This document shows positions 12,908 through 27,900 of a stretch of DNA of 64,000 bases, one piece after another. The notes below the pieces were generated by a model, which was given only the letters and a program-made list of their open reading frames with translations, had not been told where the DNA came from and ran no database searches. The stretch's first letter is position 1, and the number at the start of each line of letters is the position of its first letter. The stretch is taken from positions 30,437,659 to 30,501,658 of the forward strand of contig OX246746.1 of NCBI GenBank assembly GCA_945910005.1. The letters are read 5' to 3'. Source of the stretch: Isoperla grammatica (lineage: Eukaryota; Arthropoda; Insecta; Plecoptera; Perlodidae). The position numbers and the translations under genes are program-made.

Positions 12908-15900
12908 ATGGCAGCATTTGTCCCTGATTCGGACAGTGAAGATGAACTTCCACCCCTTTGGGAAGAGCGAGCAACAGTTGACGGGAGTGTATACTATGTC
13001 AAGTAAGTATGAATGGATAGGTCATTCCCCATACTCCTACATATGTGTTTGAACTTATGGTAGGCCTAGGCCTAGTGTACTTTTTAAGCTCTTCTCACAA
13101 TTATCGGTTATGGAATCGCAATTTCACAATCTGGAAATCGTGAAAGACGACAAAATAAAAATAAATGTATAAACATATTTAGAATCTACCCACTCAGTAA
13201 CAAGACTGATTTTCAGTGGGGAACTTTAATTTAATGTTAAAATACATTTAAATTGAATATTAAATTTATAGCACAATTGTCCCCATCGTCCTTGCATCGC
13301 AATCGGAATTGCAATCGTAGAAATATGGCACATTCAAGTTGCATAGGCCTAGGCCTAGCCCATCTTGGTAGCAATACACATCGATGGTATGAGGGTCCCA
13401 CACTGCCGCTGGGCCCATATGTTATATGCATGCTCCCTCTGTAAGATTTCTCCCTGCCCTAGTCAATGTGCACATGACAAACTTCCAGTTTCTCATAATT
13501 TTCCTTAATCCGTTTGTAGCGGACCCCGTCCCTCTACCCCCTGGCACGCGTCTAGGGTCTATAACTGCTACTTGGAAGTCAGCAACGAGGGTAATCAAGA
13601 GAGCAGGCTACCACAAGAATCTTGTTTCCTTAGTCAAGCTTCGGTATGATTTTGTTTATTGGATGTGTGTGTGTGATAGAGAGTGGGAGCGCTCGCAGCA
13701 GACCAGTTAAGGTTGGCTCACGTCCAGCAAGCCCTCTGTATGTGTATGTTTTCGAGAGTGGGAGCGCTCGCAGCAGACCAGTTAAGGTTGGCTCACGACC
13801 AGCAGGCCCTCTGTATGGTTGTGTATGTCAGAGAGTGGGAGCGCTCGCAGCAGACCAGTTAAGGTTGGCTCACGTCCAGCAGGCCCTCTGTATGTGTATG
13901 TTTTCGAGAGTGGGAGCGCTCGCAGCAGACCAGTTAAGGTTGGCTCACGTCCAGCAGGCTCTCTGTGTGTGTTTACCTGTGTGTGTATGTAAATGATAGT
14001 GTGCGGTGTCCAATCTACCTAACACTTGGAAACGAAATGAATTCGGAGACCGAAAAAATATCAAACACTTATTTAGACCTATGTTGGCAAAATTATATTT
14101 ATCAAAGCACTCGGAATATATCACTGAAAATATACTAAGTCCGTAGACCAGAAAATATATAAATATTAACACTTGAAAAGAAATGTTTGGCGATACGCAA
14201 AAATATTCTATGTGTTAGCTGTACGATTATCCGAAAGGTCCCTATGTGAGCTCTCTACGATGCGAGCTCGGACTGATAGCTTTATCACGGTACGTTGTGG
14301 GGCTGTTTGTCAAACGAGACTCGGACTTGAATACCGCGAACACTACTGTGTTGTCACTGCTGCGCCTCGAAGTCCTACACAGTCATGGAGCGGGAGCTCC
14401 TCGTGTGCTGGTGGAAGTAATCCAATGGTGATATCCGCGGTACTGATTCAAATGGGGCGCGTTACGAGATTATATAGGCGCCGATGGGGATTGAAAAAAT
14501 TACTTCCATCTACTGGTGGTAGTGGTGGGGGTTGCGCATTTCAGGTCTTTCTGTCGTCTGCACACAGCTGATGTACAGGTGTGCCGATCTAGTGGTTTAC
14601 GTATTGCCAAATTACAAATATAAAATACTCCAAGTAGGGGGTAGTTTTGAGAGAGTTCGATGAACACTGCGAAAACGTACCCCTGTTAGCTTAAACTAAA
14701 CTTCTGTTAAAACTAACATGGAATGATCACTACATATTTAAAACATAAACTACATGCGCTAAATGCTTTATATGTTCTGCATTGAATTGTACTTAACACA
14801 AATTGAAATCTATTTCGTCACCGTCGCCAATGCACGGCCATATGAATATTACTTATTAACTAACATTTTAAACAGAATAAAGACCTCCTACCTTGTATAA
14901 ATGATCGGGAAAGTGGATGTTTCATCACACGACCCTTTAACACCACTGACATTGACTTATAATAATATAAATAAATAATTTACCTTGTGCGAAGGTGACA
15001 GCTACTTGGATGCGAGATCAACACCACAATACAGTGCTGCCCCCTACCCTGAGTTGACCGAAGTGTTTTTGCGCCTTATTTGAACAGTAACGCCTGAGCA
15101 GGGGCGTTACACATTTCCACTTCTTTCAATTCGAGCTCATCTCGTTTACTCTTGCCCATCACCCAGTTAATCCAGATCTTTCTCCAACTCCTTTGCTTCT
15201 CTTTTATCTCTCCTTGCCTGTATATCACACAATCATCCACTAACAGCCTCACCATAGCCTTCTTCTTCATTGCCAGGTCGTTAGTGTAGATTGTGAAGAG
15301 CAAGGGCCCCACAACACTTCCCTGATGTTACTCTGACCTCAAGACTAGGCCTACATAGCTATTAGTATGTTGACTTCAATGACCAAAAGCAATTTATTTA
15401 AAACCTATTTTGTATTTAGGGCAGCAAACTGGTTTTAACTGATTTCATGAACTATTTTCCATTTTGTAAAAATACTGTTTGTGTAGCCTAGTCCCTAGTC
15501 CAAGTATGCACAACAAAGTCCAATGCAACATTAGGCTTAGTAGCCTATCTATGCACTCCATTAACATCAGTGCTTGGTCATTATTTTCATCCCTTCATCA
15601 GCTAAGACACGCAATGTGTATTTCCCCAGCGGAGTGTCTATACGTCCACCAAGGGAGACTGCCAAGAAATAGAAGCCTATATGTCCGGCAGTGTTTTCTA
15701 TGCGGTCCGCCACGAACGGCCAATGAACAGTAGGCTATACGTCCATGTCCGCCTAGACCCCAAGTCTTGAAATCGTGAGTTCCTCCACGTTTCAGCTCAT
15801 TTTGTGAGTTGGAAAACATAAAATCACACATTTTGTAGGCTTTAGTACCAAAACAGAGCATTTCTGTGTTTTCAAAATGAACTCGCTACCCACGGATGAA

Positions 15901-18900
15901 AACGTCATGATTTCATCGAAAACGGAGGTTATGAAGAATTGTGGAGGCTAGATATTGCATTAACTACCTAGGTATATTCATGTGCTAAAAGTGATAAATT
16001 AAATTACCCTATGTTATGGATGAGTGAGTGAAGTAGGCCTACAGTAAACTATAAAAAGCACTTTCAGTTTTTTTTTAGTAAGCCTGGGCCTAGAATGGAC
16101 AAAATCAGTACCTACACCATTAAGCTTGAAAATTCCAAGGTCCACTTGATCTCTGACTAGCGGAGGCTCGTTGAACTCGCAAGTTAGGTCGTCGCAGTCC
16201 ATTCAACAATGTTAAAAATCACATGTTATTCAAACGGGAAAAACATTCAAGATAACACATAAGGTAATCTGTAGGGATGACATCGGGTACCCGGGTAGCC
16301 CGGGTACCCGGCTCCAAATATTAACCCGGAGCCGTTTTTCGGGTCCGGGTAATTCGTTAGTCGGTTTCTAGGCTAAATGTACGCGCCAGTATTGCTGCGA
16401 TCCGACTTGCATTCATTACTGTTTGTTCTTTATTTAACATTCTGGCTAAAACTTGTTCCTTTACTATTTATTTTCCTTAAAATATCATGTTTTATGTACG
16501 TGCTTCTGTTGTGTAATCAGAAAAGTTTTTTTTACTCGACGTGATTACTGCAGGCGTATTCCAAAAGGCTCACCGAGTGGGCGGCATGCATATAATTCGT
16601 CCCTCGTCTTTGCTCCCCGCGCACTTCACAAGGCCTAGCGACGACCTTCAAATCAAGCCTAGGCCTACATATCGAAAAATACGTTTTCAGGATCCGGGTA
16701 CCCGGGTTATATGAGAGCTGGAACCGGTTCCGAATTTTATTACCCGATGTCATCCCTAGTAATCTGTCAAAATAACTTTGACAAAAAGGACATATCATTA
16801 CACTATTTTAAGACTGTTATTCAGTGCATTCGATCAATATGTCTCATTTACGTGTTTTTAGTATTAGTTTACATGACCTACAACGTACATTTATTTATAA
16901 AAGCTGTTTTTGTTAACTCAAATTCATGCTCTGTCTGCACTCAGGTAGAAGGCTACAGTTCCCCCACCACCGGACCTCGCACGAGCGGCCGGGTGGGAGG
17001 GTTATTTACCGATCTGAATGGAAGCGAGAAAGGTAGCTTGAATAAATAATTGGCATACCATTGTTATATTCCACTAGTGTTAAGAACATGAATAATATGT
17101 GGATATTTACTACATTACCTACGAAATAGTATAAAACATCGCAAAGCCAATATAATAGTATTTTTAATTTCCGATTTCGACCAAAAATTACGCTTTTTGA
17201 CAAAGACGACCCACGAGTGCAACTCCCTGTATATATCTGTTATTTCTTTTTAACAACTTGACGATGATGATATTTTGGATTTGCAACGATGCTAATCGAT
17301 TGATGAGTGCAGGTGATATTATAAAAATAACATAGGTGTCAAAACCAGGATTCGAACCTGGAACGCAGGAACCGTAGTTTACTAGACCTGCACCTAATAT
17401 ACCATGTCTAATCAATGTTATACGTAAAAATAATGATTAAGATCATATATAAGTAACGACACTATTACGCTCCTTGAAATACTACTTTGGTTTGATTACA
17501 TTGCCACTAGTGGTGTGCAAGATAAACATACTGAAACCGCGCAATATCACTGATGTTTACAGTACAGAACATCGAAGAGTGATTCAGAGCGAAAATAGTG
17601 CTGCTACTTATATACGATCGTAATCATTATTTTTACGTATAACATTGATTAGCGATGGTTTATTGTGTGTAGGTCTAATAAACTACGGTTCTTGCGTTCT
17701 AGGTTCGAATCCTGGTTTTGACACTTTTGAAAACCTGGTTATTCACCTGCACTCATCAATCGATTAGCATCGTTGCAAATCCAAAATATCATCATCATAA
17801 AGAAATAACAAATATATACCGGGAGTCGCACTTGTGGGTTGTCTTTGTCAAATAGTGTCATTTTTGGTCGAAATTGGAAATTAAAAATACTATCTATATT
17901 TTCTTTGCGATGTTTTGTACAATTTTGTAGGTGATGTAGTAAGTATCCACATAATATTCATGTTCTTAGCACTAGTAAAATATAACAATGGCATGCCAAT
18001 TATTTATTCAAGCTACCCTTCTCACTTCCATTCACATCGGTAAATAACCCTCCCACCCGGGCGCTCGTGCGAGGTCCGGTGGTGGGGGAACTTTAGCCTA
18101 CTACCTGGGTGCAGACAGAGCATGAATTAGAGTTTAGTGTGCGACAAAATGGTGGTTTTGGTTCCCTTGCGATGACCTAACTTGGGAGTTTGACGAGCCT
18201 CCGCGCGGAGATCAAGTAGACCTGGGAAAATTAGGCCTATATCAGTTCTATCCAAGACTGTGGCACAGCGATTGCATCTGTGGCAAACTGGCTACCACCA
18301 AAAAATCTAGGGTTCGATACTAGACACATCCGTTTTTTGTTCTCTGTTTTAATCTTTAGTGTTTGCACTTATAATATGTGTAGGAATAACATTTTTGTCC
18401 TTAAAACGGAATTATGGGTCTGTAGACTGGGCTTTGTCTAGGATATTTTGTGGGCCTACCATTTAAAGCCTTGTTACAAACATTGGCGTGCGTATAGCCT
18501 ACTGTTCATAGGCCGTCCACTTTGCGTACATATAGCCTACTGTTCATAGGCTGTCCACTTGGCGTACATTTAGCCTACTGTTCATAGGCTGTCCACCTGG
18601 CGTACGTATAGCCTACTGTTCATAGGCCGTCCACCTGGCGTACGTATAGCCTACAAGTAGTTGCTCGTCCACCATGGGAGACCGCGTAGAAAACTGCTCA
18701 TTTCCCATCCGCCGTAGCGGACACCTACAGACGTGGTCCTATCCCAGACTGTGCCTTGCAGAGCAGCATTGTCTTATAGTTCACTAACTCTAAACCATCA
18801 TTTATTCTGTTCTTATTTACAGTCACGTTACGAGAATTACACAGTGGGCTCATCCAAGAACTGGACTTAAGAAGGTGGTTACTGGAGGTAAGCTGTGTGT

Positions 18901-21900
18901 TGGCATTTGCCAATTGTCTAGTGCATTGTAAACGATCATAGTTTATAGTGTAAATCAATCACACATAGTACATAGGCCTACTACATACATACACACATAA
19001 TCACACAGAGTTATTGTGTTAACACACATAGACTATTGTAGCTCAGTTCTCTTCATGCTCGGGCAAAACGAAATATGTGCAATGCAAAAACTACAAAACA
19101 AAGCAATGCGCAGCATTCTGCGGGTACGTAAGGATACACCTATTAAACGAATGAATGAAGCCCTCGGATGGCTTATATGATTTAGGATAGAATATTACTA
19201 AATACATTATCTTTCTTACACAGGATCTTTAAGGGAAGTGCACCTGGATATTTTAAAGGGAAATTAATGAATATTGGAAAATCCCATACCTATGGTACAA
19301 GAGGGAATATAAATGTGGGTGTAGACCAATCAAATGCAGGAAGAGGTGACAAGTCAGTTTTTAATAAAGCAGTTAAGATTTTCAACAGAATTCCAAAGGA
19401 CATAAGGGAGCTAGAAAACAACAAATCATTTAGAGCTAAGTGTAATAAGTTAGCCCCCAAACCACATGAGAAGGAAACTTTCTGGGATAAACAGTAGCCT
19501 ACTAATACAAAATGAATGTGACCTGTTTTTACACATCATATATACCAGTAGGCCTATATATATTGGATTTTTGGATAATAAGATAAACACAATGTTATTA
19601 CTTTTTTGCTATATTCACTTTGTCCCTAGTAAGTAGATTAAGCCTAGGATATTTCTTTTATTGTATGGTATTGTATGGTAATCATATGAGAGAATCTTAG
19701 ATTATTGATTAGATAATAATTTGAAATACAGTAATTGTGAAAATATGAAACTGATTTTGTGAAAATGTAAAATTGTCATTGTGGAAATGTGAAACTGTTA
19801 TAACATGTAATAATGTGATGAAAAATAGCCAAGTGCTACAATAAAAGAATTACTACTAGTCTACTACCTACAGTAGTAGTAATTAGTCTATCTTGGCAAA
19901 TTAGTGCAATGGATTTCTGGATATTACATTCCCATGCATGTTTATCAGATAAAATATTTTATTCAGTCAGTAGTAGAAAGCGTGACACATAAGATACTGT
20001 TACTTCATTTTTTCTGATCATTTTTAATTATGTGTGGTCAATATCTTCATTTATAAGAAATACACCAATAGCATTAAGATGCTTTCTTATGAGTCACCAA
20101 TATAGACCAAGAAATGAACCGTATAAATAGGCTTGACCCGGAACTAATTGGTACAGAATGTTGTTTGATCAGAAGTTGTTACGTATGTATACCTACGTGC
20201 GCATAAGAAACTTTACCGCTGTCCGACACCCCTAATTAGGTAGCGTAATTAATTAAAATTTCAAAACTAATTAATGCTCATATTATGGTTATTTTTGAAG
20301 ATGTTTCAGAATTTATATTTTTTCCACATCAAACTAACTCTTTTGTAATTTAAAAAAATTACTTTCATCAATATAAATATTTCGATAGTCATTAATTAAT
20401 TACTATTATTTATAATAACAATTTCAATTAAATGCTTCCCATGTAAAACTGGTACAATTGAATATTGTCTTGACAATTGTAAATGTAAGAATAATAACAT
20501 ACAAAACTTGTGTAGAAACTTTACTGTAATCAAAAAACTATTTACATATTAAATCAGCTAATTAATAATTAATTATTACATTCATAACTGACATAAGTGC
20601 ATATTCGAACATAGGCAATATGGGTATCAAAAGAAAGCTGCTGATACGTTGATTTTAATACTGGTACTCTCAGGGTCATTGAAACAAATTTCCCAAATTT
20701 TTCTAGGGGGGTAGAAAGAAGGGGGGGGGGGGGGATTAATAAAGAATATCATCAAACGTATCAAACAAAAGCTATTAATATGTTGTTATTAGTGAAAATA
20801 CTTTTAGAGTGATTAAATACAATATACCTTAGTGTTTGGCTAATAGGGGGGGGGGGGGGGGGGGGATTCTGCGTCTGATTTTTGACACTATTTGATTTTA
20901 CTTCTTAGATATGAGGTCCGATTACTCTGATAGAAAACTCCAGTCTCAACTATCAGAATTTAATAAAATGGGTAGTGTCATTACCGCATAGTTTCTTTTA
21001 CTAAGTACCAATTAATTATTAATAAACAGTATAATGCAAAGATTTTGCCCGTGTAACCAAACAAAGTTTTAGTTGTTGATAATTATGACTACTTGTCGAA
21101 TACAGTGATCGCAAATATTATTGCAACGGATTGTAAACAAGATTTGTAAGATTACGTATGTTACCTCTTGTCACCACATACAAATTTAAAACCGCGAACG
21201 TTGATGGAGATACAATCGAAGTTGATCCTATGCTGCTTTTCCAACGACTCTTGAGCGTCGGAGAGTCATCAGAGGATGATTTAGCAACAGCTAATTTAGT
21301 TTTTTTATGAGCTGCATTATGATATAATATGTAAACGTTAAACTTTGTTTGTTTTTTTACGTAGGCATTTGTATTATCTTTCAAACTAAGCACACTACCA
21401 CAAGATGTATTTGACTATTTGGGCATTCCAAGACAAGCTGAAAAGTCTGCTCCTGGGAATAATATTGTTAGATAGTGAGAACCTACCGTGACACCTACGC
21501 AACTCCGTCGGTCAGCCTCGAACCCACGGACTCCAAAGTCGACAGTCCCGTAGAAGTACTGGGGCGTAGCTCTAGGGGTGGTTCTCACATCATTGGGATA
21601 GGGACATACCAGTTCTGGCAGTTTGGGACTTGAATGACAAGACTTTAGTTCAAACAATAGAGGAACCGCAATTTATTAGAATACACATTTATCCTACGTG
21701 GCTGAGTTATGGCGAATCTGTCTATGGACATTCCAGGTCTGATGGACTTAACTTTCCTATCTAGAGGGTAGCTGTAGTAACCCCTATACCTTGGCTTCCC
21801 GGTGGCTGACTCCGACCCCATGTTGTGGTTTAGCTCCTTCGTCCAGGCCCACGATCGGCCTCCATGTCCTCTCCTCTGGGTCTTCCGTCATTCTTTCCAC

Positions 21901-24900
21901 CGTTGCACCTTGGTAGGTCTACCTCCTCTTCCGTTCCATGATTGAATGCCCCGAATTAAACACGTGTTCCCTCGCACCTAGACTTTCCTACGTCATACCC
22001 TAGTCACCCCCTCTCTGCCCTACGCTGGCTGTACCAAGTCATAAATTGCCAATCAAACTACTCGGTTCGTCTCCCTCCCGTGACAATCACGAAAGAGTGG
22101 GACCAGGGCTCACTGACTATGTCAACGAACCAGCCCCCTCCTGAACCGAACAGTCAGCAAAGTTGCCGCACAAACAGGAAATTATAACCGGATGAGACTG
22201 ACGAAATAGCCGAGCACAGCGCATACTTTACGGTGACGACAGCTGTGAGGAAACACAAGTCTCACCGTAAAGTATCCATAAATCATGCAATTAAATAAAC
22301 TAAGTAAAAATGAAATAATCCACAAGAACCAATTTTTACCTCACAATACGTTTGCAAATACACGATGAAAACGGTACAGAAATAATATGAAAGGGAAGGA
22401 ATATGAAATAAGTAACATTGTTCTTGCAAGAAGCAGCAAGCTTGTTCTTGTTCTTGCAAGCAGCAAGCAATCTTGCTTTGTGATTGATGAAGGATTTTTT
22501 GATGCATCTCATACCTTAAAGGTCTAGAGACAAATCTTTTGAAGAGTTGTGTAGTATGTGGAGTACATTAAAACAAATATCATTACCACTGTTATCACAC
22601 ATTAATTTTCAAACAACAACGGACAGGCATTTAGAACGGATGCAGCTTCTTGCGATTGCACCGTAAGTTAGAACAGTCCACTTAACAATTACATCATAGA
22701 ATTTGAAAAATATGTAGTGAGGCTGGTGACTTGTCAGTTGTTACAAGAAAAAAAATGTTTTAAAAGTTATAACAAAGCTAAACTTGTACTTGATGGTACT
22801 GATAATAAAATGTGGTGGAGAGATGCTGATAATGTAGGTGGTAGAGTGTGTTAGCAGTTATTAATTTATGTGTAAACTTTTCTCTTATCATTTTACAACA
22901 GGCCGATTGCTTGCAGGTGGCTAGTGGGTCCAGTGGTTAACATCCCTGCTTCCAATGCAGAAGGTCCCGGGTTCAAATCCCGTTTCAGACAGAAGTTTTT
23001 TAACTTCTAATGTGGATTCAATTCCATTACTTCTTGGCTTAGGAATAAGTACGTAAACGGTGACTTTCGAGCCGTCCTAGCAACGAAGCACTCAATAAAT
23101 TCAAAGTTGTTCTGAATCGGCCTTGTTGATTCTGGCATTTGTCCGCAGGTGTTCGCACTGTCCAATCACTGACTCATATGTTTCGTATTTGAAATATCGA
23201 TCTTTGATTGGTTATCGCTCACTCGTCGATGGTGTTCGAAGCCTACAGGGTTGGTTTCGTCACTTTAAATTAAAGTCCTTCACTGCAAATCAGTTTAGTT
23301 ACTGAGTGGGTAGACTCTAAATGTGAATGTATTTATTTTATTTATTTGTTCACTGCATTCAACAATCTCTGTGCTAGGAGATGTGGAATTGTTGGAAATA
23401 TCTTCTTCTTCTCTTATGCCCGCAATTGGTCTATTCGGCCATCATGCGTATGCGCATGTAGATATACATAACAACTTCTGATCAACAAAAATTCTGTACC
23501 AATTACTAATTAGTTTCAAGTCAAACTGTTCGTTGCTTGGACTAATAGTGGAGGCTAAACGGTAATAGATGAAACTCCAATTAAAATTGTGTGAGATTAT
23601 GAGTTTGAATCCTGCCATCAACAATCATGACTGAAGCTTATTACAAGTTTTCCTCAGCCACAAAGTGATGGATTGGTATGGGTCCTACAAATAGTCCTTG
23701 GAGATGCATTGTCAATCACCGCACTATCGGTAGACTACTACTGTACAGAGTAACCCCGGGTTCTCCGAGAATGAACTGGTGTTTTGAATATAGTTTTCGG
23801 GACATCTAATTTGTGTTGAACTGCAGGAAATATGATTCGATTTCTACTTATAAATGTTTGTTAATCGCTGATTTATTTATTTTATTTGTTATTCAGCATG
23901 TCATAATGAATTTTAGGCTTTTGTGTTGCATAATATTATGCACCCTCTCTATTATATCTCTTTTGAATAGTAGTAGCACATAATATACAAAAATTGTAGA
24001 CCATATATAGGCCTATAGATGATCTTATGTCACATTGAAAGTGGAACCTTTAATGATTTTGCTGTTATAGGTTGTGGGCTGGATGCATTTCTCTACAATC
24101 CACATATAGGTTTGAAATGTTACAGAGTTGCCACTTGGTTGGGAGAAGACAGTTCTTGAGGATGGTAAAATAATTTATGTGGATCACCAAAATAGGCGCA
24201 CTACCTATTCAGACCCTCGTCTGGCATTTGCTAAGGAGGAGACGAGTACAAGTGTTCGACAGAAATACGACGGCTCTACTACAGCTCTTCAAATTCTTCA
24301 CGGGAAAGATTTACGAGGAAAAACTGCTGTCATAACTGGTGCAAATACTGGCATTGGTAGGAATGACCTAAACTTAGTGGCATTGCGTGCCGTCATAAGG
24401 CACATAAATCTAGTTTAAACGATAAATGCTAAATGTATGGAAATTCAATTCAATCTGTTTTCATGCTTATTTGTCGGTCTTTTGGCAAGTTTTATGCCCA
24501 TTTGATCACTTTGATTTGTTAATTAATGCTTAAAGGACATTACAAAACTGGGATTATCCGGCATTGTAAAATGTATTTTTTTAAATGATTTAATGGCTAA
24601 AACTAAAGTCCCTAGCATGTACCAAAAATGAATATACATTATTTTAATGGTCACAGTTTTTGGTGGTGCATGCACACCTGCCAATTTTATTTGTGTCTTT
24701 ATTTGCCCATGGGGTACATCAGTGTTACATTCTGCTTCCAGGTTTCGAAACTGCCCGATCTCTTGCCCTCCATGGATGTTACACTATATTTGCCTGCAAA
24801 GACTGTAAAAAAGCTAACGATGCAATATTGAGAATAAAAACAGAACGCCCAGCAGCTGAGTGTTTAGCCCTATCTCTGGATCTTGAGTCTTTGCAAAGCG

Positions 24901-27900
24901 TCAAACTCTTTGGAGCAAGGCTTGCAGAAGTAACTAGGTATGTTTAAAGCAGACAATGCATTTTATGAAATGTGGTAGGCACTATAGGCCCCTTCAGTTC
25001 AAAGTATAAAAATTAAAAATTAGAGATACATGTTGGCCTATAACTTTCTTTACTCCGATTCGAGGTTCTGGCCGTGAGTAACTACCTCGTCGATCTGAAT
25101 GTACCAACGCTTTGAGCTTTCTTATTATATTTGTACACTCAGCATTTCTAATACTAGTGAAGCCTGTTTGAATGTCCCATGCTGTATATCATTTATTTAT
25201 ATCATTCATTATCAATAATGGTGCAGCCCAAAAATGAAGTGTTTTATTTTTGTTGTCTGTACAGCCGTCTAATTAATTGAAAACAGCGTGGGTGTAGGAC
25301 CTCCAAAGTTACCTAGTGTAGCATTTCATGAGGTAGAAGGGACAAACTTCCTTACAATAGCAAAACTTAATGCAATATAAATAAATGCACCACCATAAAT
25401 GCTGATACCAATACCAAATATACTCTAAGCCAACCTTTGAAAAAATAAAAGTTAAAAGTAAATCATTTACGCACCCATAAATAATGTACTATTGATTCTA
25501 AGCCGAATTACGTTTATGGTCAGAATAAAATGGTTTTAAAGATAACACACGCTAAGGTAGAGGCTTGAATCACTATTTGATTAAATTCTCTGTGAAAGGA
25601 TATCCTAGACATGACAAACAGCATTGTTTCATACTGTCTGATTTGTGCATAATCTCTTTCTTCTCTTTCAGTAAGGTAGACTTTCTGATCCTAAATGCAG
25701 GTGTTTTTGGTTTGCCTTTCGGGCTTACCACAGATGGCTACGAACGAATGTTTCAAGTAAACCATTTGTCTCACTTTTATCTGACTACTCTAATGGAACC
25801 CTTGCTGCCACCACGAGCGAAGGTTGTTGTTTTGTCTTCAGAATCCCATAGGTCAGTCAATTAGTCATCTTGTGGGTCTCTTCATGTGTCACGACACGCA
25901 TCCTACCTTTAACTCATTGCATTGTAGATCGGAAACGAGAATTCTCGCTATTCCGTGGAAATCGTAAACATCCAGACACGATAATTCTCGTGTGTCCCCG
26001 CTATATTTGAATACAAGTTGTGCTGCCTGTACGGTATATGAACGTAGTTTTCGGGACTAAGGTAGTTGACACACCGATTTATTTGTTTTTTGCTAAAAGG
26101 TGGTATACTTGTCATGATTATAGCAGGTGTGTTTCTGAGTTAGCCTATGGCTTGACAAAATACATGTTTAGACAGTTCTTTGAACTCAAATGCAATTATT
26201 TTTTAGTTAATTTTGCATAAATGAGTTGTTTGGTGATGACTTCAATGTTGCAGAAATATGTTCATATGATATGTTAGTTCATTGATCATGGTAATATCAA
26301 AGAATGTAAAATGTTACCTGGGCGATATGAGTAGAGAAAATCAAAATTGCCATTGGAAATAAAGTAGAAAAATAAAAAAAGATTAGTCCATTACTGCTGT
26401 CTATAATTTGACCACATTTAATTTATTTATATGGATTAGGGATGTCAATACCCGGAAATAGTTGTACCCGAGTACCCTCGCGCCGTACCCGGACTACCCG
26501 GGTAGTAAATAATACTAAATACGCGTTTTATCGTCATGGGTGTCAAATGATTCGCAAAGTTGTGGAAAGAGACATTATATTGTTAAACGGTATCAGGTTG
26601 CATTGTCTTCGATGCAAAACGATCGCGGAAGTATTCAACAAAGCTTCAAAGATTGCGTCTTCGCTACGATAGGCACGTACAATGAATCCGGTGGTCGGCC
26701 GCGTCAAAGCGATGACGTCATAGTCCGAGCTTGAACACGAGAACATGATTGCGGTAAAGCTATGACGGGCGAGTGCGCTCCCTCGGACTCGCAACTGTTC
26801 CGCAGCATTCTTCCATAGGCCTACAGAAGATGATACTAATTGGGCTTTACGTCTCATTTTTTTGCAACGATGGCTAATCGAGACGAGGGGTGGGTGGTGT
26901 GGTTTTCAAGTTAAATGCCGGCAAATTGAAATGAGCGGCTCGTACGCTCGCACAAAGACGCCAGCAGGGAAATATCGCAATGTTGAATTGATTTCGTTTT
27001 GAACAGAAGAAGGGAACCGGTAGTCCGGGTAACGGGTATTGAAAAGTTGGAACCGTACCCGTGTGTACCGGGTACCCGGGTACCCGTTGACATCCCTAAT
27101 ATGGATGTGTCTTGTAATTTGATTCATAGTGGTAGAATGTTACTCATGGGTAATTTCCTCATAATGATTTGAAATTTATGGAATGTAATACACGAGAAGA
27201 TTTTATAGTGAGGAAATTACTCACCGAAAATTTTAGCAATGGCCTGTGGGGATTAATATTATTTGTTTGTCAAATTTAACAGTATAAATGTGAAACTGTT
27301 GCCCATGGAAATGTTATAACAAGTGCATTCTATTCAGGTTTGCCAACCTAACAAGTCCATTGCAAAGTGGCGAGTTGTCGCCCACTTTGAACAGTGGGTT
27401 CTGGAGTATGCAAGCGTACAATAATTCCAAGCTATGCAACGTGTTGTTTGCCATGGAACTGGCTCGTCGATGGTCAGCCAAAGGCATCAGTGTATTTGCT
27501 GTTCACCCTGGCAACATGGTTAGCTCCCATCTCAGTCGGCATTGGTGGCTCTATCGGCTGGTCTTCATGATCGTTCACCCTTTCACCAAGTCTCTTGTAA
27601 GTACATCCCAATACCAATTACTGATCTATCCAACATTCAGACGTTAAATAGCAAAACATTATTATCTCAAATGCACTTAAATTTCAATGATGCAAATAAT
27701 TTTTAGTTTTTGTAATGATGATGATAGTAATGATGATGATTCTTGTTGCTTTACATCTCTATTATAGTTTTGGTGGTTCAGTGTGATGTTTCTAATAACA
27801 AACTGATAATTACTTGTGCTAAGCCAGTATTCTTTAGTGTTTGTTTGCATTTTATTATTTTATTGAGCAGGTAATTATACAATTGTCCACTACCAATGTT

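Noticed and set aside
14173..14571. 132-codon frame in WWOX intron 1
   Set aside because: No recognisable homology, splice context or codon pattern. I could not support it as a gene.
17340..17420. tRNA-like sequence with GGTTCGAATCC
   Set aside because: Only the T arm folds properly. It is part of both arms of the foldback element.
22917..22990. tRNA gene with CCA anticodon
   Set aside because: The acceptor stem does not pair, and the segment is the head of a dispersed repeat with an ATTT tail, so it is a SINE.
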